64,000 nucleotides of DNA, taken from NCBI RefSeq assembly GCF_001983935.1, contig NZ_CP017641.1, positions 6,233,001-6,297,000 on the forward strand. Reading direction: 5' to 3'. Source of the stretch: Fuerstiella marisgermanici (GTDB taxonomy: Bacteria; Planctomycetota; Planctomycetia; Planctomycetales; Planctomycetaceae). Position 1 is the first letter of the stretch, and each line of letters begins with the position of its first letter. The notes under the pieces were generated by a model. The model worked only from the letters and a program-made list of their open reading frames with translations, made no database searches and was not told where the DNA came from. Positions 1 through 7,989 of this stretch are shown in pieces. The translations under genes and the position numbers were made by a program.

Positions 1-2
1 AT

Positions 3-95
3 TCAAACCTGACTCATCCAGACGCTCTGAAACGCCCCGACACGGATCTCCCGATTCTGGAGGCGATCGTTGAACAGCTGGCAGAGTATGTCTGA
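3..95 (+). CDS. C-terminal tail of an unidentified protein (5' end outside window)
   Basis: Frame 3 is open from the first bases to a TGA at 93-95, and the last residues read DLPILEAIVEQLAEYV. The other two forward frames stop early. The helical, acidic tail looks like a genuine protein end, but too little is present to name a family. A copy of dispersed repeat A begins just after the stop, which fits the usual position of these repeats downstream of genes in this window. Confidence 0.5.
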   Translation, partial: SNLTHPDALKRPDTDLPILEAIVEQLAEYV

Positions 96-100
96 CTATA

Positions 101-184
101 GCAACTTACGTTTTATTGTGGACGGTCCAGGCTCGTGGGAACCAAACCGATTTCCGCGGCCACAAGTCAGCGTGAAACGCCGTA
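101..184 (+). repeat. Dispersed repeat family A, copy 1
   Basis: This intergenic block contains GTGGACGG, GGCTCGTGGGAACC, CGGCCACAAGTCAGCGTG and a terminal hairpin related to CAGCGT-GAA-ACGCTG. The same ordered words recur at 7761-7860 (minus), 43491-43578 (plus), 58391-58490 (minus) and 63609-63693 (plus). It lies between the stop of the upstream partial gene and the DUF1573 gene. Confidence 0.75.
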
Positions 185-218
185 AAAACACCATTTCGCG
201 ATCAGCAAGCCGTTACCC

Positions 219-1370
219 ATGAACGAAGCAGAAACCAACGTGAGCCCACGCAAGGCAGGCCTATTGCTGCTGTGCGGTTTGTTGCCGTGTTTTGCGTCAG
301 CCGCGTTCACCATGCGCAGCGAGGCACTGCCACCGCTGGCGGCGACAAAGCCACGGCCATCCCTGGTGTTCGCTCCGTATTTGTATCATCACGGCGAATT
401 CCCGGTCGAACCGGGTTCAACACTGTATTCGGAGTTCGTGTTTCGCAACGACGGCAACGAAGTAGTGAATATCGGTGAGATCGAACGAAGTTGTGGTTGC
501 CTGTCGCCGAGACTTTCCGCCAATAAACGAGACGTTGCTCCCGGCGAAACAGGATCGTTCATTGTGCCGCTGCAGACGATCAAGCAGGCACCCGGTCCGC
601 ACGAATACACGCTCACGGTGCACTACACCGACCCTCAGCCGCAGACCGCCACACTTAGCATCAAAGCGACCTTCCCGAAAAAGATGGTCGTCGTGCAACC
701 AACGGCTCTGTACCTGTCGCAGAACACGGAGAAATCCGTGCCGTTCCAGGTGGCGATCAACGACTTTCGAGACAAGACACTGAAGGTCACCGAAGTCCAA
801 ACAACCGCATGGTTTGTATCGGCAAAGAAAACAAGTTCATCGGGTTCTCAGATCGTGCAAACCGCGTATACGGAAAAGGAAGAAGGCGCGAGCGACGACG
901 ACGAATATCTGCCGGCAGCTCATCTTCAAATCGATGGCGAAGTGGCGGGAGGAATTCCGGCCGGGCATCATGACGTCGTGATTGCCGCGAAGACCGACGA
1001 TCCGGAATTCCCCGTGATCACGGTACCCATGACGATTAACGGTCCATCGTACCCGGCCGGCGAAGCGCCCATGGCATCGCCTGCTCAGTTTCGATTGGTG
1101 GCCGGCAACCATCCTTCGGCTCGACGTTCGGAAACCGTAAAAGTCATCATGCCGCACCACTGGAAGGTGTCGCACGCCGCCGCATGGCCGGAAGCGTTGA
1201 GTGTCGAATTCGACGAAGGTGTCGCCATTTCGGACTCTCAAAAGGTGGTCACTATGCAGGTCGAGCTAACCGAACTGCCAGCCGCCGGAACAGAACACGG
1301 CGTCGTTCAATTGATTGCAAACGAAGGCAATGATCTGGTCACCGTGAAGGCGATGTTCTACTGGCCGTAA
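219..1370 (+). CDS. DUF1573 domain protein, exported
   Basis: This 383-residue protein has a hydrophobic stretch at about residues 13-29 (AGLLLLCGLLPCFASAA), consistent with a signal peptide or membrane anchor. Residues 60-150 read like a DUF1573 Ig-like domain: SEFVFRNDGNEVVNIGEI is followed by the typical SCGC motif and then a VAPGETG turn. The remainder is beta-rich and probably holds further Ig-like modules. DUF1573 proteins are abundant and exported in planctomycetes and Bacteroidetes, but no biochemical role is established. The gene stands alone, with repeat A upstream and the convergent SDR gene 45 bp downstream. The family call rests on motif recognition only. Confidence 0.7.
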   Translation: MNEAETNVSPRKAGLLLLCGLLPCFASAAFTMRSEALPPLAATKPRPSLVFAPYLYHHGEFPVEPGSTLYSEFVFRNDGNEVVNIGEIERSCGCLSPRLSANKRDVAPGETGSFIVPLQTIKQAPGPHEYTLTVHYTDPQPQTATLSIKATFPKKMVVVQPTALYLSQNTEKSVPFQVAINDFRDKTLKVTEVQTTAWFVSAKKTSSSGSQIVQTAYTEKEEGASDDDEYLPAAHLQIDGEVAGGIPAGHHDVVIAAKTDDPEFPVITVPMTINGPSYPAGEAPMASPAQFRLVAGNHPSARRSETVKVIMPHHWKVSHAAAWPEALSVEFDEGVAISDSQKVVTMQVELTELPAAGTEHGVVQLIANEGNDLVTVKAMFYWP

Positions 1371-1415
1371 GTAACATCTGCGTCCTAACACTTCACACCA
1401 GAAATCTCAGTTTGA

Positions 1416-2237
1416 TCATTTCTGCTTTGCGTCGACCGCTCGTTTGACGAACTTCTTCGACACCGCAGTAACCAGCATTTCGCCCAGGCGAGGGAACATC
1501 TCACGCAGAATGAGTGCCGGGCGCACGGGCGGCCAGTTGACGATTTGTTCGGGATGACCGGACTGAATGGCTTTCACAACCGCACCAGCCACAGCAGTTG
1601 CCGTTGTTGAACCCAACGCACCAGACGCCTTTTTGCCCGATGCCGCGACCATGCGATCGTAGATGCCACCGCTTTTTGTGAAGCCGGGACAGATTGCAGT
1701 GGCCGTGATGCCGTGTTCGAGATACTCGCCGCGAAGTCCCTGAGTGAACGCGACCAGCCCCGCTTTGGTGGCACCGTATACGCTTTCGTATGCGGGACAA
1801 TGCTTGCCCGCGGTCGACGCCATATTGATGATCGCTCCCGACTTTTGCTGCAGCATGTGCGGGATCACCATCCGCGTCAGCAAAATCGCAGACGTAAGAT
1901 TCGTTTCGATCGTCTGGATAATGTCGTCGGTTTCCAGTCTCTCGAAGTAGTCGAAACACTCGACACCGGCATTGTTGACCAGCACGTCAATGCGACCGAA
2001 TTTCGCCAGCGTCTTATCCACCAGATCGCTTAGATCGTTCGGATCAGACACGTCGGCTCGCGCGACCAGAACTCGACAACCATTGGCTGAAAGTTCGTCA
2101 GCCAGTTGCTGCAATTTGTCTTCGGATCGTGCGGCAATCACCAAAGCCGCTTTTTCTTTTGCCAGGCGGTGCGCGATTTCCCGGCCGATACCAGCCGAAG
2201 CGCCCGTGATAATGACAATCCTGTCATGCAATGTCAT
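1416..2237 (-). CDS. SDR-family short-chain dehydrogenase/reductase
   Basis: A classical SDR of normal length, about 273 residues. The nucleotide-binding motif TGASAGIG is near the N-terminus, the structural NNAGVE motif is near residue 90, the catalytic Ser is in INMASTAGK, and the catalytic Tyr and Lys are in YGATKAG. These predict an NAD(P)-dependent oxidoreductase with a Rossmann fold. The substrate cannot be read from the sequence. A weakly hydrophobic, basic C-terminus (LVTAVSKKFVKRAVDAKQK) is seen in many dehydrogenases that act near membranes. I use the ATG at 2237; an in-frame GTG two codons upstream (2243) is possible. Transcription is convergent with the DUF1573 gene. Confidence 0.9.
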   Translation of the reverse strand: MTLHDRIVIITGASAGIGREIAHRLAKEKAALVIAARSEDKLQQLADELSANGCRVLVARADVSDPNDLSDLVDKTLAKFGRIDVLVNNAGVECFDYFERLETDDIIQTIETNLTSAILLTRMVIPHMLQQKSGAIINMASTAGKHCPAYESVYGATKAGLVAFTQGLRGEYLEHGITATAICPGFTKSGGIYDRMVAASGKKASGALGSTTATAVAGAVVKAIQSGHPEQIVNWPPVRPALILREMFPRLGEMLVTAVSKKFVKRAVDAKQK

Positions 2238-2808
2238 ACGCACATATCTTTGTGTCCGGCTGCCGACGAAAACCGGCGAACAATCTGCCCGAAAACCTGC
2301 ATGAGCTGCGACGCTTTCGAAATCGTTTGGGTTGAAATTTCACCACGTGTGGCCAGAACGCGGATCTGACAGGAACAGAAAACGTTGTGACGATCGCGTG
2401 ATCCACTGGTCGTCAGCCTCATCGCGGAGCATGGCATATTCGCAACACCTGGTCGATCGGAATCCCAAATTTTTTTGGGAACCCGAGCAGCAAAAATTTG
2501 CCGCGGAAGCGCGAATTCCGGGGAAAATTGACAAGGGCGTGCCGCATAAATGGGCACGCCAAACCCGATGGCGAACACACAGCGTTGGTCTGCCAATTCA
2601 CCTGATCGACCTGCTTCTCGCAAATCGGCGGCAGCCCGCACAATCTCCCTGATCGGACCATTGTTGCGAAAATGCAACGAATATGGCGATTCGAACACCG
2701 CAACAACGCAAGACGTCGGACGGAACCACGATTGCCCGAATGGTTCACATCCTTCCGAGCAAAGTGATCACTCCACGACGTCGTGGGCAGTCACGAAAGA
2801 CGTTCAAC
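2238..2808. other. 571-bp intergenic region between divergent genes, with two short hairpins
   Basis: No convincing gene is visible. Two inverted repeats stand out: CCCAAA-TTTT-TTTGGG near 2465-2480, and GGCGTGCC paired with GGCACGCC at 2536-2560 around the loop segment GCATAAATG. The region must carry the start signals of the SDR gene (leftward) and of the HDOD gene (rightward), but I see no good paired -35/-10. In-frame ATGs of the HDOD frame at 2683 and 2740 would place part of this stretch in an N-terminal extension, which I consider unlikely. Confidence 0.4.
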
Positions 2809-3669
2809 ATGACAACTCAACTTAGTACCGAAACGGCATCGACCGAAACCGAACTGCTGGAAGTCGCACGTTCGATCCTGTCCGCCAGCGATTACGAACT
2901 GCCCGTCCTGCCGGAAGTGTCCGTTCAGCTTCTGAAGCTAACGGCAGACGTTGACTGCAACCCGCGAGACATCGTTGACCTGTTCAAACGCGATCAGTCT
3001 CTGACCGGACACCTGCTAAAAATCGCAAACTCAGTGCGATACACGTCCGGCCAGACCGTGACGTCGATTCAGCAGGCGGTGGCTCGCATGGGGCTGCTGC
3101 GAGTACGTGAAATCGTGATGGTGATTTCCTGCCAAAGCAAGATTTTCAACGTCGCCGATTTCGAAACAGACGTTCGTGAATCCTTCGAACGATCACTGGC
3201 GACGGCCGCGTTTTCTCAGGAGATCGCACGCGTTCGGCGACTGAATGTGGAGGACGCATTTCTGTGCGGTCTACTGCACGACGTGGGGCGTCCGGTTTTG
3301 TTTCAGTCGCTTTCTGATCATCGAGCATCCACAGAATCACCGGCTTCAAATCAGGCCGTCCGCTATGCCGCCGATCAACTTCGCATACCAATGGCAGAGA
3401 AGCTGGTGCGATCGTGGGACCTGCCTGAGCGACTTGAAACCATCATCCGAAATCAGGCGACGCCGCTGGAGGCCGAAGAATATGACCAGCAGGCGGCGAT
3501 TCTGAATCTGGCGATGGACCTCGCGACGCTTGCGCTGGACGACCAGAAAGAAATGCCCTCACAACTGGATCACCCAATGATTGGCGTGTTGAACCTATAC
3601 CCGGAAGACGTCGGCAACATCATTAGTCAGCACACAACAATCCTGGAGTGGGTAGGAGCGACCGCATGA
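2809..3669 (+). CDS. HDOD domain signalling protein
   Basis: The 286-residue protein carries an HDOD domain (a catalytically inactive relative of HD phosphohydrolases). The pattern LPVLPEVSVQLLKLTADVD, DLFKRDQSLTGHLLKIANS and IQQAVARMGLLRVREIV is typical for the family. A later CGLLHDVGRPVLF resembles the HD core. HDOD proteins act in bacterial signalling and stress responses without a known enzymatic reaction. The start at 2809 (MTTQLSTE) is preferred because the upstream in-frame extension is basic and low in conservation features; 2683 is the alternative. The stop overlaps the next start as ATGA, so translation is probably coupled to the transhydrogenase. Confidence 0.85.
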   Translation: MTTQLSTETASTETELLEVARSILSASDYELPVLPEVSVQLLKLTADVDCNPRDIVDLFKRDQSLTGHLLKIANSVRYTSGQTVTSIQQAVARMGLLRVREIVMVISCQSKIFNVADFETDVRESFERSLATAAFSQEIARVRRLNVEDAFLCGLLHDVGRPVLFQSLSDHRASTESPASNQAVRYAADQLRIPMAEKLVRSWDLPERLETIIRNQATPLEAEEYDQQAAILNLAMDLATLALDDQKEMPSQLDHPMIGVLNLYPEDVGNIISQHTTILEWVGATA

Positions 3670-5114
3670 TTGCAGCAAATGATCACTATGATGTTGTCGT
3701 CATTGGAAGCGGTCCGGCCGGACAAAATGCAGCGATTGAAGCGGCCAATCATGGAGCTCGCGTGCTGATTGTCGAACGCGAAAAACAGGTTGGCGGAGCG
3801 TGCGTGCAATACGGCACAATCCCCAGCAAGACATTGCGTGAAACGGCACTGACACTGACGGCGTTCCGGCGTCGCAGCGGTGGCGTTTACGAAATCAGCC
3901 ACGACAGCCAGCTCAGCATCTCCAGCCTGATGACCCGTCTGGACGAAGTCGTACAGGCGCACCAGAACGCAACTCAGCAGTGTCTGGAAATGGCCAATGT
4001 AGAACGAGCTCAGGGCAGGGCGTCATTCGTTTCGACTCACGAAATTGCCATCAAGGGCGTCACCGGTGAAACGCGAACAGTGACGACTCAATACGCTGTC
4101 ATCGCCACTGGGTCGCGACCTCGAAATCCTTCCAACGTGGACGTTGATCACGAAAACATTCTTGACAGCGACTCCGTGTTGTCCATGACGTACCTGCCGC
4201 GTTCCATTGTGGTGCTCGGTGGCGGCGTGATCGCCTGTGAGTACGCGGCCACGTTTGCGTCGCTCGGTGTGAAGGTCACGATGGTCGACAAGTGGCCCAG
4301 TCCACTTGGGTTTCTGGACTCCGACCTCGTCGAAGTTTTCGTCGATCACTTTCGATCCAACGGCGGCGAATTCCGAGGCAACTGCGACGTCTCGTCGATC
4401 GACTGGGATGGCATCAGTTCCGCCCGCGTGTTTTGCAACGACGGTGAAGTTCTGACTGCCGATAAAGCGCTAGTTGCTCAAGGCCGTGTCGCCAACGTGG
4501 AATCATTGAATATCGAAAAGGCCGGACTGAAGTCGACCGTACGTGGCCTTCTGGCGGTTAACGGACACTGCCAGACAGACGTGCCGCATATCTACGCAGT
4601 CGGTGACACGATCGGCCCACCTGCGTTGGCATCGGCGTCCATGGAGCAGGGTCGGCGAGCCATGTGTCACGCGTTTTCGGGATCGTCAGAGGCGTCGTCG
4701 ACGCTGATTCCTTCCGGCATCTACACGATTCCGGAAATGGCCACGGTGGGGCTGACAGAAAAAGAAGTGATTGCCGAACACGGCGGAGCGATGGTCGGCA
4801 AAGTCGACTTCAGCCGCCTCGCGCGAGCCCACATCATGGCGTCGTCTTCGGGAATCCTGAAACTCGTCGCGGATCCGCAGGGGCAAAGACTACTGGGCGT
4901 ACAAATTGCCGGCGATGGAGCCACCGAACTGGTGCATCTTGGCCAAATGGCTTTGCTGAACAACATGACGGTCGACACATTCGCCACCACGGTGTTCAAC
5001 TTCCCCACAATGGCCGAAGGCTACCGGCTGGCGGCACTGGATATCATTTATCGACGCGACAAACACAAGGAAGCCACGACCGTTGACCGCCAGACGGAAC
5101 TGCAGTTGTCGTAG
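3666..5114 (+). CDS. sthA: Soluble pyridine nucleotide transhydrogenase (Si-specific)
   Basis: A 482-residue flavoprotein of the pyridine nucleotide-disulfide oxidoreductase family, predicted to transfer hydride between NADPH and NAD+. It has an N-terminal FAD-binding GSGPAGQNAA motif and a second dinucleotide-binding GGGVIACEYAATFASLG near residue 190. A C-terminal dimerisation domain carries FNFPTMAEGYR. The active-site segment reads GGACVQYGTIPSK: only one cysteine of the usual CxxxxC pair is present. That, with the TIPSK motif, is the hallmark of SthA rather than of lipoamide dehydrogenase or glutathione reductase. I choose ATG 3666, which overlaps the HDOD stop (ATGA) and has TAGGAG upstream; 3648 is an alternative in-frame start. 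Confidence 0.92.
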   Translation: MIAANDHYDVVVIGSGPAGQNAAIEAANHGARVLIVEREKQVGGACVQYGTIPSKTLRETALTLTAFRRRSGGVYEISHDSQLSISSLMTRLDEVVQAHQNATQQCLEMANVERAQGRASFVSTHEIAIKGVTGETRTVTTQYAVIATGSRPRNPSNVDVDHENILDSDSVLSMTYLPRSIVVLGGGVIACEYAATFASLGVKVTMVDKWPSPLGFLDSDLVEVFVDHFRSNGGEFRGNCDVSSIDWDGISSARVFCNDGEVLTADKALVAQGRVANVESLNIEKAGLKSTVRGLLAVNGHCQTDVPHIYAVGDTIGPPALASASMEQGRRAMCHAFSGSSEASSTLIPSGIYTIPEMATVGLTEKEVIAEHGGAMVGKVDFSRLARAHIMASSSGILKLVADPQGQRLLGVQIAGDGATELVHLGQMALLNNMTVDTFATTVFNFPTMAEGYRLAALDIIYRRDKHKEATTVDRQTELQLS

Positions 5115-5187
5115 CTTGCCGTCGAACTACGATCACAAGATCGGATTGGACTGCTGACAGCCGCTATCGGCGTGCTCACAGCAGCAT

Positions 5188-5874
5188 TCAATCGGCCGGA
5201 TCATACCGATACCCAACGCCATGCACCGTGCAGATCAGTTGCGGATTCTTCGCGTCGACTTCCACTCGCTTGCGCAACTGCGAAACATGCTGGTCCAGTG
5301 TCCGACTGTTTGGAAAATAGTCCTCGCCCCACGCATGGTTGAAGATCGTGTTCCGGTCCATGGCTCTGCCCGGATTGTCGTGCAGCAACTGCAGAATTTT
5401 CACGTCTCGCGGGCTAAGATCGATGACGACTTCGTCACGAATTGCACGCAACTCGGCCGGCAGCACTTTCAACCCGCCCATGCAAAATTCTGCGATGGTG
5501 TGGGACGATGCCGCACAGCACCGCCGCGCCACGGCGCGAACGCGAGCCACCACTTCGCGAACGCTAAACGGCTTGGCAATGAAGTCGTCAGCGCCGACGT
5601 CAAACCCAACCAACCGGTCCACTTCTTCCGCCTTCGCGCTGATAAAGATGATCGGCACTTCGGGTGAAACTGACCTGATCGAACGGCAGGCTTCATAGCC
5701 GCTTTGGCCGGGCATCATGATGTCCAGACAGACGAAGTCCGGTTGCTGGTCGCGGAACTGTCGAACGGCTTCTGTCCCGTCGGCGGCTGCGACCACTTGA
5801 TAGCCTTCGCCCTCCAATAGCTCGGCCAAACCTTCGCGTGTGTATCGATCGTCTTCTGCGACGAGTACTTTCAT
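5188..5874 (-). CDS. OmpR/PhoB-type response regulator
   Basis: A two-domain response regulator of about 228 residues. The receiver domain has the acidic pocket EDD, the phospho-acceptor Asp in VCLDIMMPG and the conserved Lys in IAKPF. The C-terminal winged helix has the OmpR-type pattern LSPRDVKILQLL, TLDQHVSQLRKRV and VHGVGYRYD. It probably activates or represses genes under control of the histidine kinase encoded immediately upstream. I choose the ATG at 5874, which overlaps the kinase stop (ATGA); another ATG is in frame at 5883. The target genes cannot be read from the window. Confidence 0.93.
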   Translation of the reverse strand: MKVLVAEDDRYTREGLAELLEGEGYQVVAAADGTEAVRQFRDQQPDFVCLDIMMPGQSGYEACRSIRSVSPEVPIIFISAKAEEVDRLVGFDVGADDFIAKPFSVREVVARVRAVARRCCAASSHTIAEFCMGGLKVLPAELRAIRDEVVIDLSPRDVKILQLLHDNPGRAMDRNTIFNHAWGEDYFPNSRTLDQHVSQLRKRVEVDAKNPQLICTVHGVGYRYDPAD

Positions 5875-7643
5875 ATTGAGCATGCCTTTATTGTGGCTCG
5901 AAACCAGCAGCCGGAGTCGCTGTCCATCAAAAGCACATCGCCGCCATGCAGTCGAGCCAGTTCGCGGGCGATCGACAGTCCGATACCTGTACCAGCCGCA
6001 TAGCTAACATCATTGGTAACGCGCGCGAAAGGTTCGAAAACGGCGCCTCGCTTGGCTGGTGGGATGCCGGGGCCGGCGTCACAAATATCCAATGTCAGCA
6101 CACCGCTCTCAACGCTGCTGCGAACATTCAGCGAGCCACCGCTGGCCGCGTACTTTTCCACATTGCTGATCAGATTTCCGAGAATCTGCTCCAGAAAATC
6201 AGGGTCGATCTGCATCGCTGAATCTGCGTTGCCATCGAACGTCGTTTCGATCTGCTGATCTACAAAGGCCGGCCGGAACCGATCCATAATTCGTTCGATC
6301 AACTGATCAGGCCTCACCTCGCGCGGTTGCAGCTGAAGCGTCTTGCGTTGTTGCCGAGCGAACGTCAGCACGTTGCCGATCAAACGGGTGAGTCGCTGGC
6401 CTTCAGAAAGAATGATCTCCAGCCGTTGTTTCGGCTTTTCAGCTTCGGCACTGGATACGCCGTCAAGGTCACGTTCCAGCAGTTCCGCGTACATACGGAT
6501 GTTCGTCAGTGGCGTCTTGAGTTCGTGCGAAACCTGATTCACGAAACTCACCTGCTGCGACGCTTCTTTCATGTCTCGCGCATATTCGCGGACAAAGAAG
6601 AACGAGATCACTCCCAGCGCCGCCGCTACGGCTGCGAGACTGGCGAACAGACTAAGATGCACGCTACGACCAGTGCCCGCTGTAAGCTGTGCGACGGGGA
6701 CAAAGCATTGCAGCCGCCATGACGCCAGCGGCACCGCCAGAGGAACTTCGCACAGCGGCTTTGCATCGTCGGGCGGTTCGAAATTCCCCCACTGATACAC
6801 AGGCGCGGCGGCAGAATTGACCAGCCGAACTCGCGTTTCGATACTGCGTTCACTGCCGGGATCGCTGGCAACAGTTTCGGGCAACTGAGCCACCAGATCC
6901 GCCATCCAGCGAGCTCTTTCCAGGGCACACCCAACGATATGCCCGGATGGTCGTCGCTGCCAATAGATCAGATTCAGCCCTCGATCCCAGTACCACACAA
7001 ACCAGCCGCTCGATTCTTCAAACGCCTCCAGGTTTTGTACGGGGGCCGCCCGGTAAGCCTCTTCAACAAGTTGCTTCTGAACGGGTGCCTGAGACTGTTG
7101 GTCCAGCCCTGGCGACGAACGATACTGCAGCGCCGCCTGACTGCGGCCTAACGGTTCAGAATCAGCCTTGGATTGCATTGTCGGCGCTACCGACGAGACA
7201 GCGTTGCCAAGCTGATCAACGGCCTCCTGCTCTGAACGGATGACGGTTTCCTTGAGGTCTTTTCCGGTGAACATCTTCGCGGCCTGCACCAAAAATTGCC
7301 GCTCATTGGTATTAAGGTCTCCAGCCGGATCCGGATACGAAAGCTGTCCTTCGGGATTCAGTACGAACAATTGCAACAGGCGCGGTTCGCTGCGATTGGT
7401 CTGCCGCAGCGACTCCAATTCAAAGTCGTCAATCGCCGTGATGCGACTCAAAGAACGTTCGAGATCTTCAACAAACGCGACGACGTTGACATTCACGTCC
7501 TGCAGCCGATCTTCCATTAGTTCTCGGAACCGCTGCTGCACGACAACTTGTTCGTTTTCCGCGATGCGCAGAATGGCCCACGTCAATGCGGCCAGGGGCA
7601 GCACGATGATCAGCGTGATCAAAATGACGGGACGAAGTTTCAC
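5871..7643 (-). CDS. Membrane sensor histidine kinase
   Basis: A 590-residue kinase starting at GTG 7643. A first membrane helix (about residues 6-27) and a second (LSLFASLAAVAAALGVISFFFV, about 328-350) enclose a roughly 300-residue extracytoplasmic sensor region with no recognised domain. The dimerisation/phospho-acceptor helix is VNQVSHELKTPLTNIRMYAELL. The ATPase domain has the N box (LGNLISNVEKYA), DAGPGIP and GTGIGLSIARELARLHGG. No HAMP domain is obvious between the second helix and the H box. The gene is the first of a two-gene operon with the response regulator, overlapping by four bases. The stimulus is unknown. Confidence 0.93.
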   Translation of the reverse strand: MKLRPVILITLIIVLPLAALTWAILRIAENEQVVVQQRFRELMEDRLQDVNVNVVAFVEDLERSLSRITAIDDFELESLRQTNRSEPRLLQLFVLNPEGQLSYPDPAGDLNTNERQFLVQAAKMFTGKDLKETVIRSEQEAVDQLGNAVSSVAPTMQSKADSEPLGRSQAALQYRSSPGLDQQSQAPVQKQLVEEAYRAAPVQNLEAFEESSGWFVWYWDRGLNLIYWQRRPSGHIVGCALERARWMADLVAQLPETVASDPGSERSIETRVRLVNSAAAPVYQWGNFEPPDDAKPLCEVPLAVPLASWRLQCFVPVAQLTAGTGRSVHLSLFASLAAVAAALGVISFFFVREYARDMKEASQQVSFVNQVSHELKTPLTNIRMYAELLERDLDGVSSAEAEKPKQRLEIILSEGQRLTRLIGNVLTFARQQRKTLQLQPREVRPDQLIERIMDRFRPAFVDQQIETTFDGNADSAMQIDPDFLEQILGNLISNVEKYAASGGSLNVRSSVESGVLTLDICDAGPGIPPAKRGAVFEPFARVTNDVSYAAGTGIGLSIARELARLHGGDVLLMDSDSGCWFRATIKACSI

Positions 7644-7760
7644 GGAAGAAGCCTAACGAGGCCCGTGCCTCAGACCATTCGAGCGACCGCTCGGAAACGC
7701 TTCCGGTGGTCGCTCTGCAAACTGGACTCAATGTGAACAAGTTGTCTTCAATCAGAAGTC

Positions 7761-7860
7761 TACAGCGTTTCACGCTGACTTGTGGCCGTGGAAATCGGTT
7801 TTTGTCCCACGTGGGCCGGTTCCCACGAGCCAGAACCGTCCACAACAAAAAGTAAATTGC
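7761..7860 (-). repeat. Dispersed repeat family A, copy 2
   Basis: On the minus strand this copy reads through GTGGACGGTTCTGGCTCGTG, a GGCCCACGTGGG palindrome and CGGCCACAAGTCAGCGTG to a perfect CAGCGT-GAA-ACGCTG hairpin. It shares nearly all of its length with copy 4 at 58391-58490. It lies between the VWA gene end and the histidine kinase start. Confidence 0.85.
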
Positions 7861-7888
7861 TCTAACGGCAGGAGAACGATTCGCGAAA

Positions 7889-7917
7889 GAAGCCCGGCAT
7901 TTTGAATGCCGGGCTTC
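7889..7917 (-). terminator. Probable intrinsic terminator downstream of the VWA gene
   Basis: A 13-bp perfect GC-rich stem, GAAGCCCGGCATT paired with AATGCCGGGCTTC, has a tiny loop and, read on the minus strand, is followed by TTTCG. It is 73 bp beyond the VWA stop codon and is well placed to end that transcript. The T-tract is short, so efficiency is uncertain. Confidence 0.55.
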
Positions 7918-7989
7918 GTGACCATTCAGATTTCACCTGACGACAAAGCATTCACCACGTAACCAGGACGTCCATGGCTCGCCGCAGCA

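Noticed and set aside
2465-2480. CCCAAATTTTTTTGGG as a terminator of the SDR or HDOD gene
   Set aside because: It lies upstream of both divergent genes, not at a transcript end.
7468-7848. Minus-strand frame reading WTVLARGNRPTWDKNRFPRPQ
   Set aside because: It is translation of repeat A; the same pseudo-peptide appears wherever the repeat occurs.
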